Assembly (NCBI GenBank): GCA_029259675.1
Contig: JAJDES010000041.1
Location: 1-17,296, forward strand
DNA from: Planctomycetota bacterium
GTDB taxonomy: Bacteria > Planctomycetota > UBA1135 > GCA-002686595
DNA length: 17,296 bases
Reading direction: 5' to 3'
Made by a program: the position numbers and the translations under genes. The notes under the pieces are model-generated. The model searched no databases. It was not told the origin of the DNA and was given only the letters and a program-made list of their open reading frames with translations. Positions 7,894 to 15,799 of the stretch are shown here, piece after piece. Positions within the stretch are counted from its first letter, which is position 1. Each line of letters begins with the position of its first letter.

Positions 7894-8403
7894 TTACTTC
7901 GCCAGGTAGAGCCGAATCTTGTCCACGTAGCCCTGGGCGCTTTTTTCGAGCATGTCCAATTCTTCCGGGCGCACTTCACGCACAACTCGCGCGGGAACCC
8001 CGGCCACAAGGCTGCGCGGCGGCACTGCGAAGCCCTCCTTGACCACCGCGCCCGCTGCGACGATCGACTCAGGCCCGATCTCGGATCCGCCCAAGAGCAC
8101 GGCTCCCATACCAATCAAGGCGCGATCCCCGACATTGGCACCGTGCAAAACACAGCGATGCCCGATCGTAACTTCGCTTCCAATTCGATTGGGGACACCC
8201 GTGTCGGCGTGAATCATGGTCAGGTCCTGCACGTTGGTGCGATCGCCGATCGACAGCGGAGCGTCGTCGCCGCGCACGACACAACCAAACCAAATGCCCA
8301 CGTCGCGGCCGAGACTCACATCTCCGGTAACGACGGCATTCGTCGCTCTGAAAGCACCGCCGTCGATGGGAACAAAAAGACCGGCCTTTGGAAAATGAGC
8401 CAT
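7894..8403 (-). CDS. Gamma-class carbonic anhydrase family protein (left-handed beta-helix)
   Basis: The 169-aa protein is the usual length for the YrdA/PaaY/gamma-carbonic anhydrase group. Hexapeptide repeats run from about residue 20 to 145 (AVVTGDVSLGRDVGIWFG, then PLSIGDRTNVQD, TIGHRCVLHGANVGDRALIGMGAVL), forming a left-handed beta-helix trimer. The three zinc-binding His are visible at residues 65 (TMIHAD), 82 (IGH) and 87 (LHG). Arg44 and Asp46 of VVRGD and Gln59 of NVQD match other conserved active-site positions. The family hydrates CO2 or, in many members, has no proven activity. It is probably cytoplasmic: no signal peptide. The ATG lies 38 bases after the CPBP protease gene, making it the likely last gene of that operon. 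No clear Shine-Dalgarno is seen. Confidence 0.9.
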   Translation of the reverse strand: MAHFPKAGLFVPIDGGAFRATNAVVTGDVSLGRDVGIWFGCVVRGDDAPLSIGDRTNVQDLTMIHADTGVPNRIGSEVTIGHRCVLHGANVGDRALIGMGAVLLGGSEIGPESIVAAGAVVKEGFAVPPRSLVAGVPARVVREVRPEELDMLEKSAQGYVDKIRLYLAK

Positions 8404-8441
8404 GGAAGTCTGGGCAGGATGATTGGAAAGCGAAGCGGGCG

Positions 8442-9278
8442 TCAGGGGCTCACTTGAAACATGAGCAAGAGTTGCAACCCGTTGTGCAGGCCGTGCACAG
8501 CCCAGGCCGCATAGAGCCTTTGGGTGCGCAGCATGATCGCCGACAGCAACAAGCTGAGTGCCAGGACCTGTGGAAAGACCGCAACACCGTGCAGGCTTGC
8601 GAAGGCCAGGGAGGTCAGCAGCATGCCGCCGCGATCGCCGAAGTTCTGAACCATCAACGGCTGCAGAAAGCCGCGAAAAATAAACTCCTCAAAAAACGGC
8701 TGCACAGCAATCGCCAAAATGCACGCAAGCGCCAATTCCCCTCCGCTTAGTCCGGCAATCATCTCGGCCACAGCCTGGGGGGCCCATTCGATCTCCATCA
8801 AGTCCAAGAGGGCCGGCCAGCAAACGTGCGCTCCCACCAAGACGGGTAGCACCATGAAGTAGGTCAGCGCGCCCATGCCCGCAGACCGGCCGATGCCATC
8901 CGTGCGCAGGCCCAGAACTTTCCAGGGCTCGCTCTCCATGCGCTTGCAGCCCCAAAACGCCACGGCGCTGACCGTGATCAGCACCAACAGAGAGCGACCG
9001 ATACCGACCAAAGCGCCTTCACCCGGGATGAAGCCCATCACCAGCATGCTTGCGATTCCGGCTAGGAAGGCCAACAGCGCGTGCGAAAAACCCCACCTCG
9101 CAAAGACCACTTCGCGTTGCCGCCAAAGCTTGCGGGCCAACATCGTCGCCAGCGGCAAGAGCGCCAAGCCGCACAGCAAGAGTGGAAGACCGAAGGCCAG
9201 TGCGGCCAATGGCGAAGGCCGCTCCACTGCGGGCGATGAGTCCTCGGCGAGACTCGAAACCAATAAACTCCAATTCAA
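8442..9278 (-). CDS. CPBP family intramembrane metalloprotease (Abi/CAAX type)
   Basis: The family motifs are complete: EEFIFRG with Glu197, Glu198 and Arg202, a single His at 230 (ASLHG), and HGLHN at 262-266. Hydrophobic segments lie at about 22-47, 66-83, 91-110, 132-153, 182-194, 220-235, 237-250 and 258-274, so it is a polytopic inner-membrane protein. The family comprises metal-dependent intramembrane proteases related to CAAX prenyl proteases and bacteriocin-immunity proteins; the substrate here is unknown. I chose TTG at 9278 (278 aa) because GAGGAG at 9288-9293 stands 9 bases upstream. An alternative TTG at 9354-9356 overlaps the thiG stop as TTGA and adds 26 residues. The frame stays open further upstream inside thiG, but that part is the other frame of thiG. 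Translational coupling to thiG is likely. Confidence 0.88.
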   Translation of the reverse strand: MNWSLLVSSLAEDSSPAVERPSPLAALAFGLPLLLCGLALLPLATMLARKLWRQREVVFARWGFSHALLAFLAGIASMLVMGFIPGEGALVGIGRSLLVLITVSAVAFWGCKRMESEPWKVLGLRTDGIGRSAGMGALTYFMVLPVLVGAHVCWPALLDLMEIEWAPQAVAEMIAGLSGGELALACILAIAVQPFFEEFIFRGFLQPLMVQNFGDRGGMLLTSLAFASLHGVAVFPQVLALSLLLSAIMLRTQRLYAAWAVHGLHNGLQLLLMFQVSP

Positions 9279-9352
9279 AGCGGGAAACTCCTCAGAGTTG
9301 ATTGTCTGGACCGCAATGGCCGCAAGGCCTGGTTCGTTTGGGAATGAAGGTG

Positions 9353-10168
9353 TCAAGCATTGGAGGCTTCGATCACGCCCTCCACAGGCGATGAAGCTGT
9401 CGCGTAAAGCTTGCGCGGAATGCGGCCGGCCAAGAAAGCCTGTCGGCCGGCTGTACATCCATCGCGCATGGCCGCCGCCATGCGTAGGGGCTCGCGGGCC
9501 GCGGCGATACCGGTGTTGAGCAGGACGCCCTCGGCGCCGAGTTCCATGGCTACGGCCACATCGCTGGCCGTTCCCACACCGGCGTCGACAATGACGGGAA
9601 CGCTCACAAGCTCCATCAGGATGCGCAATGCGTTCGGATTCAAGATGCCTTGGCCCGAACCGATCGGGGAGCCGGCGGGCATCACGGCTGCCACCCCGGC
9701 CTGTTCCAAATGAACGGCCAAGCGCGGATCGTCCGAGGTGTAAACCAGCACGCAAAAGCCGTCGCTGACCAATTCCCGAGCGGCCTCCAGGGTTCCGATA
9801 GGATCGGGCAAGAGCGTGCGCTCATCCCCCAACACTTCGAGCTTGACCAGGTTGGTTCCGATCAATTCGCGCGCCAGCCGCGCCGTGCGCACTGCCGTCT
9901 TCGCGTCAAAGCAACCCGCCGTGTTGGGCAGGATTTGATATCGATCGCGGTCAATGTGGTCGAGAATGTTCTCGCCGCGCTTCGGATCGAGTTCCACGCG
10001 CCGCACGGCCACGGTTACGCAATCGGTGCCACTGATCTCAAGCGCCGACTTCATTTCGTCCATGCTGGCGTACTTGCCCGTGCCGACTAGCAAGCGCGAG
10101 TTGAGGCGCATGTCGCCAATGACCAAGGGCTTGTCTTTCAGGGCCGTTTCTGGGTTGGAGCTCTGCAT
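9353..10168 (-). CDS. thiG: Thiazole synthase ThiG
   Basis: The 271-aa protein matches ThiG over its full length. It makes the thiazole phosphate moiety of thiamine from 1-deoxy-D-xylulose 5-phosphate, dehydroglycine (or iminoacetate) and the ThiS thiocarboxylate. Diagnostic blocks are RLLVGTGKY (25-33), VTVAVRRVEL (51-60), ILPNTAGC (79-86), TNLVKLEVLGD (105-115) with Lys109 as the likely imine-forming lysine, VMPAGSPIGSGQGI (162-175) and VIVDAGVGTASD (192-203), a phosphate-binding loop of the TIM barrel. It is cytoplasmic. It lies 68 bases downstream of thiS; that gap contains CATTATAAA just before the ATG but no Shine-Dalgarno. No other thiamine genes are in the window, so ThiO or ThiH, ThiF, ThiE and ThiC must be elsewhere. 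Confidence 0.97.
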   Translation of the reverse strand: MQSSNPETALKDKPLVIGDMRLNSRLLVGTGKYASMDEMKSALEISGTDCVTVAVRRVELDPKRGENILDHIDRDRYQILPNTAGCFDAKTAVRTARLARELIGTNLVKLEVLGDERTLLPDPIGTLEAARELVSDGFCVLVYTSDDPRLAVHLEQAGVAAVMPAGSPIGSGQGILNPNALRILMELVSVPVIVDAGVGTASDVAVAMELGAEGVLLNTGIAAAREPLRMAAAMRDGCTAGRQAFLAGRIPRKLYATASSPVEGVIEASNA

Positions 10169-10236
10169 TTTATAATGGGCTGGTAATGGCTAGTTGCTTG
10201 CACTCACTTGCGAGGCGACTTGATTCAAAGGCCCGC

Positions 10237-10437
10237 TCAGCCACCGCCCACCATAGTGACGATTTCAACCTCATCACCTTCGGTGAGTTGCACGGCGGCG
10301 TGTTGCGAACGAGCGATCAGTTGATTGTTCAATTCAACGGCCACTTGCTCCGGCGCAAGCTCGAGCGAGCGAATCAAATCGGCCACCGAATCAATCTGTT
10401 CCAGTAGGCGCTCCTGGCCATTGAGCCGAATCTTCAC
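10237..10437 (-). CDS. thiS: Sulfur carrier protein ThiS
   Basis: The 66-aa protein is a beta-grasp, ubiquitin-like sulfur carrier. It begins MKIRLNGQE, contains the central VAVELNNQLIARSQH block, and ends EVEIVTMVGGG. The C-terminal Gly-Gly is adenylylated and then thiocarboxylated, and the carried sulfur is passed to ThiG. Start is GTG, preceded by GGAG at 7-base spacing; that GGAG overlaps the final codons of the methyltransferase gene, whose stop is only 4 bases away. The arrangement suggests translational coupling to the upstream gene. thiG follows after 68 bases. Length and ending are typical (B. subtilis ThiS also ends GGG). Confidence 0.95.
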   Translation of the reverse strand: MKIRLNGQERLLEQIDSVADLIRSLELAPEQVAVELNNQLIARSQHAAVQLTEGDEVEIVTMVGGG

Positions 10438-10441
10438 GGTC

Positions 10442-11629
10442 CTACTCCACGCGCAAGAAGGCGCACTTGAGGTAGCCGCTTTCGGGCAAGGTCAACAACA
10501 CGGGGTGATCGAGGGCGGCTCCGGCCATGTCTTCCAGGTAGACATCGCGACCGCTGTCAAAAGCGGCTTGGGAAAGAAATTCCCGAAAGCGCTCCGTTCG
10601 AATGTTGTAGGAGCACGAGGCGCTTACCAATTGCCCGCCGGGCTCCAGCAAATGCATGGCCCGCAGGTTCAGTTCGCAATAGCCCCGGGCCGCTCCGTCC
10701 ACTTCGCGCCGATTGCGGGCGAAGGCGGGCGGATCGACAATGACCTGATGGAAGCGTTCTTCCGCTTTGGAACGACGCCTCAATTCTGTCATGGCGTCTG
10801 CGCGCACCACTTCGACTTTGTCGCTGACACCGTTGCGTTCCGCGTTGCGCGCAATGCGTTCGCAGGCAGTCGCCGACTTTTCGATGCAAAGCACATGCTC
10901 GGCCCCGGCCAAGGCGGCCCGGATTCCGAACAGTCCGTCGTAGGCGAAGGCGTCGAGAACGCGCGCGCCCTTCACGCCGCGAACCCAATCGGCCGCGCGC
11001 TGTCGATTGATACGCTGATCGAGATAGTGACCCGTCTTGTGCCCCTGCTCGGGCGACACGACGTATTCGAGGCCGGCTTCCCGAACGATCACTTCCTGCT
11101 GGGGTTCGCCGCGCAACCATTCGGTGCGGGGCTCCAGGGCCTCCAGCCTGCGCACGGAACTATCGGAGCGGTCCAATACGGCGCGCACCGGGATTTCCAG
11201 GGCTTCCAGGATCAGCTCCAAAAGAAAATCCCGCATGCGATCGGAGCCCTGGCAGCCGCTTTGCAGCACGAGCACATCCGCGTAGCGATCCACGACCAAA
11301 CCCGGTAGGCCCTCGGCATCCCCGTGGATCAAGCGGCAAGCACCAGCGGGATCCAATTCACCGCGCCGCCTGCGACTGGACAGTGCGCGCTCCACGCGCT
11401 GCATCCAAAATTCGCGCGCGGGTTGCTTGGCCGAACGCGTGACCATCCGAATGGAAATCTTCGAGTGGGTGGAGAAAAGTCCCCAACCCATCGGGTTTTC
11501 GTTCGGATCAAAAACCGGAATCAACTCGCCCGGCTCACCTGTGCCGGCGGCGATGTCGTCCGCGTAAATCCAGGGGTGCCCGCCCAAAAGCCAGCGGCGC
11601 CCCTTGCCCTTTAATGAAATGCTGCCCAC
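10442..11629 (-). CDS. RlmI-like class I SAM-dependent 23S rRNA (cytosine-C5) methyltransferase
   Basis: The 395-aa protein has the RlmI layout. An N-terminal PUA-like domain (1-70) includes LLGGHPWIYADDI and GWGLFSTHSKISIRM. A linking alpha/beta domain contains IHGDAEGLPGLVVDRYADVLVLQ (101-123). A C-terminal Rossmann methyltransferase begins near 190 with the HKTGHYLDQR block (197-206). SAM motif I is VLDAFAYDGLFG (224-235), the acidic motif is CIEKSATA, motif IV is VDPPAFA (298-304), and SASCSYN (336-342) carries the catalytic-type Cys. The family methylates C5 of a cytosine in 23S rRNA; the exact site cannot be assigned. The start is GTG with AGAGG 5 bases upstream. It is the first gene of the probable operon methyltransferase-thiS-thiG-CPBP-carbonic anhydrase. 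Confidence 0.93.
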   Translation of the reverse strand: MGSISLKGKGRRWLLGGHPWIYADDIAAGTGEPGELIPVFDPNENPMGWGLFSTHSKISIRMVTRSAKQPAREFWMQRVERALSSRRRRGELDPAGACRLIHGDAEGLPGLVVDRYADVLVLQSGCQGSDRMRDFLLELILEALEIPVRAVLDRSDSSVRRLEALEPRTEWLRGEPQQEVIVREAGLEYVVSPEQGHKTGHYLDQRINRQRAADWVRGVKGARVLDAFAYDGLFGIRAALAGAEHVLCIEKSATACERIARNAERNGVSDKVEVVRADAMTELRRRSKAEERFHQVIVDPPAFARNRREVDGAARGYCELNLRAMHLLEPGGQLVSASCSYNIRTERFREFLSQAAFDSGRDVYLEDMAGAALDHPVLLTLPESGYLKCAFLRVE

Positions 11630-11776
11630 GTCGTCCTCTTGATCGCTTGTACCGGCTGCGCGCGAATCGCGAGGCCCAGGTCAAGCCGGACACTATAACG
11701 CGGGCAGCCTCCCAAACTCGCCCCGGACGGACCGGAAGCTCAACAGTTCGCTATGGACCGCAAACTCAGATTGGTT

Positions 11777-11813
11777 CCGCGGGCACCGGGCCCCGCATTT
11801 CCGCTGCCCGCGG
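11777..11813. terminator. Strong GC hairpin between the HEAT/TPR gene and the methyltransferase operon
   Basis: CCGCGGGCA (11777-11785) pairs perfectly with TGCCCGCGG (11805-11813) over a 19-base loop. It lies about 110 bases after the HEAT/TPR stop and 150 before the methyltransferase start, both on the minus strand, so it may end the upstream transcript. No U-tract follows. A second GC stem, CCCGG/CCGGG, is at 11836-11853, and a small CGCGA-A-TCGCG dyad is at 11661-11671. A TATAGT on the minus strand (11692-11697) could be a -10 element for the methyltransferase operon, without a good -35. I see no gene in 11630-11923. Confidence 0.4.
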
Positions 11814-11923
11814 GCCCACGCTGCAGGCCAGGCGACCCGGGCGCCGCGCCGGGCAAAGTCCCCAAGATTGAACCACGGTTGCCCCCGCTTCCGCGTAGAC
11901 CATCCGAGCCGGGGTCCCCTCGC

Positions 11924-14509
11924 CTAGCGCCCGGCCGCCGCCCGCTGCACGAGCTCCTCAAAGCGCGGGTCCTCCCTCAGGGAGGCCAAATCCGGATCTC
12001 CCTTGGCCCAGTCTTGCTGGCGCCCCAGCGACCCCTTGCTCACAGCGTTTTCCTCAAAGTCGCGCTGCAGGAAGTCCAGAGCCAAGTCCGCTTGTCCCAT
12101 CAAGGCGTAGGTACAAGCCATGTTGTAGTAGAGATTCGGAGCCGGACTCACTTCGCGCAGCACGGCTCGCGCCTGTTCCGCATGACCCGAACGGGCCCGA
12201 TAGCAGGCCAACAACACGCGCATGAAGTCGTTTTCGAACAATGCGAAAGCGCGCTCAAAGTAACCCAAGGCTCGCTTGGAATCGCCCATGCGCACGTTGG
12301 CGTTCACGGCCAAACTAACCAGCGTGTCGCCCTCCAAATTGTGCGTCATGCGCAGCTGCCTGCGGCGCCGCGCTTCGTCCTCGAGATCGCCCAGCTCACG
12401 CGCATCCTCAAGCATGTCGAGCACCAAATTCTCGACCTCTTCCAAACCGACCAGCACCTCGAGCAAGATTTCCTCGGCTCGCCCGGAGTTGTTCTCCTCC
12501 GTGTAGGTCGCTGCAATCGCCGCACCGATTTCGGCCTGCATGAAGGGGTCGTCGCTGAGCCTGCCCGAGGCGCGCAAATCCGCTTGCATGCGCTCCACGA
12601 AAACGCGCCCCTCCGCGGGCCGGCCTTCGTCGCGCAAATCTCTAGCGAGGGAGAGCGCCAAACTTGAGGGTCGCCGCGTCTCCTCCAAAAATTTGTAGGC
12701 CTCCGCTCGGCCCAACTCTTCCTCTTGGCTTCGCGCTCGACGCAGACGCTCTTCGCCGTATTGCCAACGTCGCAACAACGTGTCCACTTGACGCTCCCAA
12801 TGCAAGGGCAAGCGGCGGCTGACTTCGTCGGCTTCGCGCCGCAGCAAACGCTGGCTGGCCCCTTCAATGGAAAGCAACAATGCGAAGCGTTCGGGATCCT
12901 GATAGGGATCGGATAGCTCGGGAGCAAGCCCCGAAACCGGCTCAAAACCCGGCATCTCGTTCGGCGCGATACTGGCCAAACCTCGGCCCAATTGGGCCAA
13001 TAGCTCAATTCCGCGCTCGCGCGGCCAGCGCTCGCAATTGGGGTTTTGCAGCAAGAGTATGCGCGGCCCCAAATCGTGTTCGAAGAATAGATCCAAGTCC
13101 CCCGACTGCCCGGCTTCCAAGTCCACACTCGCCTCCGCGCTGCGCAGCAACTGCACGTGTGCGGCGCGCAAGTGCTGTAAAACTTCGGGGTGACTGGCGG
13201 GCTGATCCATATCCAAAAGTCGCAATGCTCGCATCAGGGCGACCAGGGCCCCCAGGCGAAACAACTCGACTTGTTCGCGCGCTCGGCGCAGGGACGGACG
13301 CGATCCCAGCGGCTGCAAGTCCACGCGTTCCGTGGACAAACCATCAAGCGACCGCTGCGCCTTATCCAACGCGCTTAGGGCCGCTTCACTGCGCCCCATC
13401 ATCATCAGCGCCATGCTCTCAAAGTAGTGCCCGTAAAAGGGTCCCAAGCGGCCGCCGCTAGCGCTGCCGGGCGCCTTGGCCAAGCGTCGCGCGGGCGCCA
13501 ACGCACGCTCCGGTTGGGCGCTTTCCTGCAGCAGCAAGCGCGCCAACAGGTAGTCCAAATCGCGCCCATCCCAACCGGCGCGCGCAAAAGCAGCAAAGAC
13601 CCCTTCCAGTCGTTCAACTTCGCCCAGTTGCCGCAGGCGGGAGCGCAGGGCTTCGAATCCGAAGCGCGCGCCCACCCGCACCGCATCGGAGGGGTGCGCC
13701 GCGCCCGCCACCAGCGGGGCTAGTTCGCGTTCATCCACACCGCCGCGGGGCAGGTCGGCCAATAGCCTTCCGTACAGCGTGAGCAATTCGGAAATCATGT
13801 CGTGGGAAAGCGCGGGCCCGGCCGATCCCGCGTCCCACCACGGTTGTCGAGCTCGACGCAGGGCGGCTGCGCGACCCGCCGCGGTGCGGCCCAGCCCGCG
13901 CACGGCGGCCCGACCAGGCGCTCCATCCAACACATCCAGCAAGCGATCCAAAGCTTCGCCGGCCGCCGCATCGTGGATGTTGACCAAGGCTTCGACGGCT
14001 GCGGCCACCACGCGTTCGTCCGTTTCGCGCAGCGCCAGCTGCTCGAGCGCGGACGTTCTTAGGGGAATCCGGCGCTCCGCCAAATCCGTTCTGCCCAGAA
14101 AACCCGCCAATTCGATCCGCACCAGCGAGTCCATTGCGTGCGAATGACTTGGATCGGAAAGTGCCCCCAACACGAATTCCAAACATTCGATCTCGCCCAC
14201 GCGCTTGACGGCCTCAGCCAGTGCCAGTCGACCGAAGGGTCCCAGGCTGTCAAATTGCTCCAAGTGACCCTGGAGGGTCTGCGAATCGAAATTCCCCACA
14301 TGTTCAAGCGCCGCACGACGCCTGTCTGGATCCTGGTGATCCAAATCGGCCAAATCGCCCGCAGCTCCGCCCGACGGCCCGTCCCAAGCTGCGGCGCCCG
14401 GATGCAAATGGACCAAAACCGGCCAGATTCGGCCCAATCCAAGGCAAATTTGAACGTTTTGCGCCTGAAATAGGGTCAGGCCCAGCAACCCGATGGATGC
14501 GAATTTCAT
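11924..14509 (-). CDS. Exported HEAT-repeat plus TPR-repeat protein
   Basis: The 861-aa protein starts with a short hydrophobic export signal (KFASIGLLGLTLF, residues 2-14). Residues 50-220 look like HEAT repeats: LADLDHQDPDRRRAALEHV, then ALAEAVKRVGEIECLEFVLGAL, then ALVNIHDAAAGEALDRLL. A long helical middle follows, and the C-terminal third has TPR-like helix pairs ending in NLYYNMACTYALMGQADLALDFL and DPDLASLREDPRFEELV, the ending typical of TPR proteins that finish with a DPDL...DPRF element. Such solenoids bind other proteins or peptides; no catalytic motif is seen. Its ATG overlaps the stop of the sigma-54 activator gene as ATGA, and GGAGG stands 7 bases upstream, so the two are translationally coupled. 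It may be the activator's signalling partner or simply a coexpressed neighbour. The partner is unknown. Confidence 0.85.
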   Translation of the reverse strand: MKFASIGLLGLTLFQAQNVQICLGLGRIWPVLVHLHPGAAAWDGPSGGAAGDLADLDHQDPDRRRAALEHVGNFDSQTLQGHLEQFDSLGPFGRLALAEAVKRVGEIECLEFVLGALSDPSHSHAMDSLVRIELAGFLGRTDLAERRIPLRTSALEQLALRETDERVVAAAVEALVNIHDAAAGEALDRLLDVLDGAPGRAAVRGLGRTAAGRAAALRRARQPWWDAGSAGPALSHDMISELLTLYGRLLADLPRGGVDERELAPLVAGAAHPSDAVRVGARFGFEALRSRLRQLGEVERLEGVFAAFARAGWDGRDLDYLLARLLLQESAQPERALAPARRLAKAPGSASGGRLGPFYGHYFESMALMMMGRSEAALSALDKAQRSLDGLSTERVDLQPLGSRPSLRRAREQVELFRLGALVALMRALRLLDMDQPASHPEVLQHLRAAHVQLLRSAEASVDLEAGQSGDLDLFFEHDLGPRILLLQNPNCERWPRERGIELLAQLGRGLASIAPNEMPGFEPVSGLAPELSDPYQDPERFALLLSIEGASQRLLRREADEVSRRLPLHWERQVDTLLRRWQYGEERLRRARSQEEELGRAEAYKFLEETRRPSSLALSLARDLRDEGRPAEGRVFVERMQADLRASGRLSDDPFMQAEIGAAIAATYTEENNSGRAEEILLEVLVGLEEVENLVLDMLEDARELGDLEDEARRRRQLRMTHNLEGDTLVSLAVNANVRMGDSKRALGYFERAFALFENDFMRVLLACYRARSGHAEQARAVLREVSPAPNLYYNMACTYALMGQADLALDFLQRDFEENAVSKGSLGRQQDWAKGDPDLASLREDPRFEELVQRAAAGR

Positions 14510-15543
14510 GCCTTGCCCTCCGACTCGCCGCCTCCGTTGGCAAGCCCGGGCTGCCCCTTGCCAGGCTCACTTTCGTCCGAATCATTCGGCCGAGCTTGGC
14601 GATACTCGAACGCGCGGCGGGTTAGACCCACGCGGCGGGCCGCTGCGCTCACATTGCCCCGTTGCTCGATCAGAGCCTGTTCCATCATCGCTCGATTCAG
14701 GGCTTCCATATCGATTCCGTGGGCCAGGGCTCGGCGCGCCAAATCATCCTCGACGCCCGAAACGGCTTCATCCAGGAAATCCAACTCCGCGACGGCCACG
14801 GGGGCGGGCGCGCCCCCCTCACTCTCCGCCAAAACTAAGACCCGCTCCACCACGTTTTCCAGCTCGCGCACATTGCCGGGCCAGGGGTGGCGCTCAAGCC
14901 GGTCGAGAGCCGCGGAACTGAATTCTCGCTGGGGCAGCTTGAGACGCTTGGAAAGCCTGGCAACGAGAGCCTCCGTCAAGGCTCGCACATCGTCCGGCCG
15001 TGCCCTGAGCGGCGGCACGACAATCGGAACCACGGCCAAGCGGTAATAAAGGTCCTGGCGGAATTCGCCCTTGGAAACGGCGCGCTCCAGATCAAGCGAA
15101 GTCGTTGCCAACACGCGGGCATCGATCGCAATCGGCGCCTCGGACCCCAGGGGTTCGATTTCCCTTTCCTGCAAGACGCGCAGCAGCTTGACCTGGGCCT
15201 CCAGCGGCAACAGCCCGATGTCGTCGAGCACCAAAGTTCCGCCTTCCGCGCGCTGAAAACAGCCGACCCGAGCCACATCGGCACCCGTGAAGGCTCCGCG
15301 CTCGTGGCCGAATAATTCGGCTTCGAGCAAGCTCGGCGCCATGGCCGCCAAATGCACCTCCACCAGTGGGCGGGCGCAGCGGGCGCTCCATTCGTGCAGC
15401 TTGCGCGCTGCCAAGCCCTTGCCCGACCCGCTCTCGCCCTGAATCAGAATGGATGCATCGCTGGCCGCGAGCACGCGCAGCTCAGCCAGAAAGGCGCGAA
15501 AAACATCGCTGGATCCAATCGGCTCAAGCTCGGGAATCGTCAT
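14506..15543 (-). CDS. Sigma-54-dependent transcriptional activator lacking an N-terminal sensor domain (PspF-like layout)
   Basis: I place the start at ATG 15543 (345 aa) because IGSSDVFRAFLAEL, the normal beginning of the AAA+ domain, follows at once. The frame is open to 15930, but that extension has no domain-like sequence. Walker A is GESGSGKG (36-43). The sigma-54-contacting GAFTGA loop is intact at 83-88. Walker B is VLDDI (105-109), where the usual Asp-Glu is Asp-Asp. Arg162 and Arg168 in FRQDLYYRL fit the arginine-finger positions. HPWPGNVRELENVVERV lies at 219-235. A Fis-type helix-turn-helix, RGNVSAAARRVGLTRRAFEYRQ, ends near 316, followed by a Glu/Gly-rich tail. With no receiver, GAF or PAS domain, control must come from a partner or from expression. 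It is divergent from nusA and overlaps the HEAT/TPR gene by ATGA. No Shine-Dalgarno is seen. Confidence 0.93.
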   Translation of the reverse strand: MTIPELEPIGSSDVFRAFLAELRVLAASDASILIQGESGSGKGLAARKLHEWSARCARPLVEVHLAAMAPSLLEAELFGHERGAFTGADVARVGCFQRAEGGTLVLDDIGLLPLEAQVKLLRVLQEREIEPLGSEAPIAIDARVLATTSLDLERAVSKGEFRQDLYYRLAVVPIVVPPLRARPDDVRALTEALVARLSKRLKLPQREFSSAALDRLERHPWPGNVRELENVVERVLVLAESEGGAPAPVAVAELDFLDEAVSGVEDDLARRALAHGIDMEALNRAMMEQALIEQRGNVSAAARRVGLTRRAFEYRQARPNDSDESEPGKGQPGLANGGGESEGKA

Positions 15544-15607
15544 TAAACGTAAAGGGCGGCAAGTTTGGTCGCGGAGGAATACAGCGGGCTGCGGGCTCAG
15601 AAGTCGC

Positions 15608-15622
15608 TCCGCCCCGGGCGGA
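15608..15622. promoter_or_regulatory. Perfect 15-base dyad upstream of the sigma-54 activator gene
   Basis: TCCGCCC-C-GGGCGGA is a perfect inverted repeat centred about 72 bases upstream of the activator's ATG. It could be an operator, for example for autoregulation by the Fis-type domain. It is GC-rich, so chance palindromy is not excluded. Confidence 0.3.
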
Positions 15623-15704
15623 CAGGCGGGTCCTACGAAAGGTGGGGCAACCGAGCATAGCGCCTCCATCGCCGGTAGAAACCTGCGAGAAAGCCCTGCC
15701 CTAG

Positions 15705-15799
15705 GGATATCGCGCGTTGACGGCCACTCCAGGATATCGCACACTCTTGCGCCTTTAATGGCAGCTTGCCACAGGGTGCCGATGGAGTTCGCTGAACTC
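15705..15799. promoter_or_regulatory. nusA upstream control region: direct repeat and two dyads
   Basis: Upstream of nusA lie a 9-base direct repeat, GGATATCGC, at 15705-15713 and 15732-15740 (27-base offset), and two dyads that share the same GCT centre: TGGCA-GCT-TGCCA at 15759-15771 and GAGTTC-GCT-GAACTC at 15785-15799. A TTGACG at 15717-15722 resembles a -35 box, but no good -10 follows at standard spacing. TATTAC at 15865-15870 is another weak -10 candidate. The dyads may be operators or 5'-leader hairpins. I see no gene in 15544-15892. Confidence 0.35.

Noticed and set aside
9357..9755. N-terminal extension of the CPBP protease frame through thiG
   Set aside because: This part is an Arg/Gly-rich other frame of thiG; good starts exist at 9278 and 9356.
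10169..10236. Thiamine riboswitch between thiS and thiG
   Set aside because: The gap is only 68 bases and lacks recognisable THI-box sequences.
10325..11308. Long plus-strand open frame (327 codons) opposite the methyltransferase gene
   Set aside because: It is the antisense shadow of a clear RlmI-like coding region; the translation shows no domain pattern.
11753..12667. Plus-strand open frame (304 codons) overlapping the end of the HEAT/TPR gene
   Set aside because: Mostly antisense to a better-supported gene; Pro/Arg-rich translation typical of high-GC shadow frames.
15759..15771. Sigma-54 promoter before nusA (TGGCA...TTGCC)
   Set aside because: The GG and GC elements are not at the required 10-base spacing; the sequence is better read as a small dyad.
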